From contig JAFECY010000058.1 in the NCBI GenBank assembly GCA_018241865.1, forward strand, positions 1-7,111: a stretch of 7,111 bases of DNA, given 5' to 3'. Position numbers and translations under genes: made by a program. This document shows positions 5,612-7,111 of this stretch, in pieces (position 1 is the stretch's first letter; every line of letters starts with the position of its first letter). This stretch comes from Pseudomonadota bacterium. GTDB taxonomy: Bacteria > Pseudomonadota > Gammaproteobacteria > Burkholderiales > Burkholderiaceae_D. The notes beneath the pieces were generated by a model. The model ran no database searches. It was not told where the DNA came from and worked only from the letters and a program-made list of their open reading frames with translations.

Positions 5612-6979
5612 ATGCTCGACAATCTGACCCAACGCTTGGCCAAGGTGGTCAAAACCATGCGCGGCGAAGCGCGCTTGACCGAAACCAATACCGCCGACAT
5701 GCTGCGCGAAGTGCGCCTAGCCCTGCTCGAAGCCGACGTCGCGCTGCCGGCGGTGCGCGAATTCATCGCCCGGGTCAAAGAAAAAGCGATGGGCGAGGAG
5801 GTGATCGGCTCACTGACGCCGGGCCAGGCGCTGGTCGGCGTGGTGCAGCGCGAGCTAGCCGGTTTGATGGGTGCCGATCTCGGCCCCGAAGCCAGCCAAC
5901 TGAGTTTCGCCACCCAGCCGCCGGCCGTGATCTTAATGGCCGGCCTGCAAGGCGCCGGCAAGACCACCACCGTTGGCAAACTGGCTAAATATCTGAAAGA
6001 AGAAAAGAAGAAAAAAGTGCTGACCGTCTCGGCCGACGTCTATCGACCGGCCGCCATCGGCCAGTTGCAAACCGTCACCGCGCAAGTCGGCGCCGACTTT
6101 TTCCCTTCCGCGCCGACCGACAAGCCGGTCGATATCGCGCTGGCCGCGCTCGACTATGCCAAAAAACATTACCACGACGTGCTGCTGGTCGATACCGCCG
6201 GCCGTCTCGGCATCGACGAGGCGATGATGCAAGAAATCGCCACCCTGCACGCCGCCGTCAAGCCGATCGAAACGCTGTTCGTGGTCGATGCCATGCTAGG
6301 CCAAGACGCTATCAACACCGCCAAAGCCTTCAACGATGCGCTGCCGCTGACCGGCGTGGTGCTGACCAAGCTCGACGGCGATGCCCGTGGCGGTGCGGCG
6401 CTGTCGGTGCGGCATGTCACCGGCAAGCCGATCAAGTTCGCCGGCGTGGCGGAAAAACTCGACGGCCTGGAAGCCTTCGACCCGCAGCGCATGGCCAACC
6501 GCATCCTCGGCATGGGCGACATTTTGGCGTTGGTCGAAGAAGCCAGGAAAGGCATGGACGTCGCCGCTGCGCAAGACTTGGCGCACAAGATCAAGGGGGG
6601 TGGCAAGTTCGACCTGAATGATTTCAAAGCCCAGTTGTCGCAAATGAAAAAAATGGGCGGCCTATCCAGCCTCATGGATAAGCTGCCGGCGCAATTGCAG
6701 CAAGCTGCCGGCAACGCCAACATGGATCAGGCGGAAAAGCAGGTGCGCCGCATGGAAGGCATCATCAATTCCATGACCCCGCAGGAGCGCGCCAAGCCGG
6801 AACTCATCAAGGCGTCGCGCAAGCGCCGCATCGCCACCGGTGCCGGCGTTCAGGTGCAGGAAGTCAATCGCATGCTGGCGCAGTTCGAGCAGATGCAATC
6901 GATGATGAAAAAATTCAAGGGCGGCGGCATGATGAAGATGATGCGCGGCATGAAGGGCATGCTGCCGGGGATGCACTGA
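5612..6979 (+). CDS. ffh: Signal recognition particle GTPase Ffh (SRP54)
   Basis: Ffh binds 4.5S RNA and signal sequences of nascent membrane proteins and, with FtsY, delivers ribosomes to the SecYEG translocon. It has 455 residues, normal for the family. An N-terminal helical bundle (about 1-90) precedes the GTPase domain with G1 GLQGAGKTT (111-119), the insertion-box start DVYRPAA (142-148), DTAGR (194-198), TKLDGDARGG (252-261) and GVAEK (278-282). The M domain (about 320-455) carries the RNA-binding helix-turn-helix SRKRRIATGAG (402-412) and a methionine-rich tail (MMKMMRGMKGM), typical of the signal-peptide groove. The ATG at 5612 gives the standard family N-terminus (MLDNLTQRL). No Shine-Dalgarno precedes it; the 20 nt upstream are pyrimidine-rich. 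The gene is divergent from the ypjD-like cluster. The 4.5S RNA gene is not in the window. Confidence 0.98.
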   Translation: MLDNLTQRLAKVVKTMRGEARLTETNTADMLREVRLALLEADVALPAVREFIARVKEKAMGEEVIGSLTPGQALVGVVQRELAGLMGADLGPEASQLSFATQPPAVILMAGLQGAGKTTTVGKLAKYLKEEKKKKVLTVSADVYRPAAIGQLQTVTAQVGADFFPSAPTDKPVDIALAALDYAKKHYHDVLLVDTAGRLGIDEAMMQEIATLHAAVKPIETLFVVDAMLGQDAINTAKAFNDALPLTGVVLTKLDGDARGGAALSVRHVTGKPIKFAGVAEKLDGLEAFDPQRMANRILGMGDILALVEEARKGMDVAAAQDLAHKIKGGGKFDLNDFKAQLSQMKKMGGLSSLMDKLPAQLQQAAGNANMDQAEKQVRRMEGIINSMTPQERAKPELIKASRKRRIATGAGVQVQEVNRMLAQFEQMQSMMKKFKGGGMMKMMRGMKGMLPGMH

Positions 6980-6988
6980 TTCCCCCGG
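6965..6988 (+). terminator. Weak hairpin spanning the ffh stop codon
   Basis: CCGGGG (6965-6970) can pair with CCCCGG (6983-6988) across a 12-nt loop that contains the ffh stop. Only TTTC follows, so this is a poor intrinsic terminator at best. Confidence 0.2.
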
Positions 6989-7111
6989 TTTCGAGCGCCG
7001 CATGCACTGCTGCGACGCAGCAGCTTCACCAATTTGACGCAGCTTCACACCCGCATCTCATCCCTCAAAACGTGGTGCCGCACACAGCACAATTTCGCTG
7101 CGTGGCAGGCC
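6980..7111. other. Region downstream of ffh without an identifiable gene
   Basis: Nothing recognisable as a gene is found in these 132 bases. CTGCTGC (7007-7013) and GCAGCAG (7017-7023) form a perfect 7-bp inverted repeat with a GAC loop, not followed by a T-run. A short imperfect direct repeat built on GACGCAG...CTTCAC occurs at about 7014-7027 and 7036-7047. Short open frames run off the right edge on the minus strand, one ending at 7058, but about 50 bases are too few to judge. Confidence 0.4.

Noticed and set aside
7007..7023. Inverted repeat downstream of ffh as an intrinsic terminator
   Set aside because: The stem is good (7 bp, 3-nt loop) but is followed by CTTCACC with no T-run on either strand.
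6662..7048. Minus-strand frame of 128 codons over the 3' end of ffh
   Set aside because: It is a shadow of the ffh coding sequence on the other strand; its His/Leu-rich composition mirrors the methionine-rich M-domain codons.
7058..7111. Possible C-terminal end of a minus-strand gene at the right edge
   Set aside because: One frame gives a plausible short tail ending at 7058, but 17 codons with no recognisable motif cannot support a call and other frames look similar.

Overview
The window looks like a chromosomal core region of a betaproteobacterium in the Burkholderiales, most likely an Oxalobacteraceae relative. The basis is the gene set and order (ffh, a YpjD/HemX-like membrane protein, a PP0621-family protein, pilS, pilR, ampD, nrdA), protein sequences close to what I recall for those genera, and moderately GC-rich coding sequence. 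This placement comes from memory and no search was run. I see no mobile element, CRISPR array, tRNA or rRNA.

Layout from left to right. Positions 1-173 (minus strand) hold the 5' end of nrdA, the large subunit of class Ia ribonucleotide reductase, cut by the window edge and starting at GTG. Positions 174-608 are non-coding and appear to be the nrdA control region. They hold a pair of NrdR-type palindromes 31 bp apart centre to centre, a promoter candidate under one of them, and a predicted leader of about 340 nt with several stem-loops. Positions 609-5419 are one tightly packed minus-strand cluster, transcribed in the order ypjD-like gene (5419-4616), PP0621-family gene (4619-4386), pilS (4372-2645), pilR (2625-1210), ampD (1223-609). 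Junctions are a 4-bp ATGA overlap, a 13-nt gap, a 19-nt gap and a 14-bp overlap, so co-transcription is likely. Positions 5420-5611 are the divergent intergenic region. Positions 5612-6979 (plus strand) hold ffh, the SRP GTPase. Positions 6980-7111 contain no gene I can identify.

How the genes work together. PilS and PilR form a sensor kinase/sigma-54 activator pair of the type that controls type IV pilin transcription. AmpD recycles anhydro-muropeptides in the cytoplasm. The YpjD-like and PP0621 proteins are membrane proteins of poorly known function. Ffh targets nascent membrane proteins to the translocon and NrdA makes deoxynucleotides. The cluster mixes envelope, signalling and housekeeping functions, and its order appears to be a conserved lineage trait more than a single pathway.

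The window is largely ordinary core genome. The points worth a second look are the nrdA control region and its structured leader, starts lacking Shine-Dalgarno sequences (ffh, pilS), a hairpin just upstream of ffh, an altered G1 box in PilS, and the translationally coupled ypjD/PP0621 pair ahead of pilSR.
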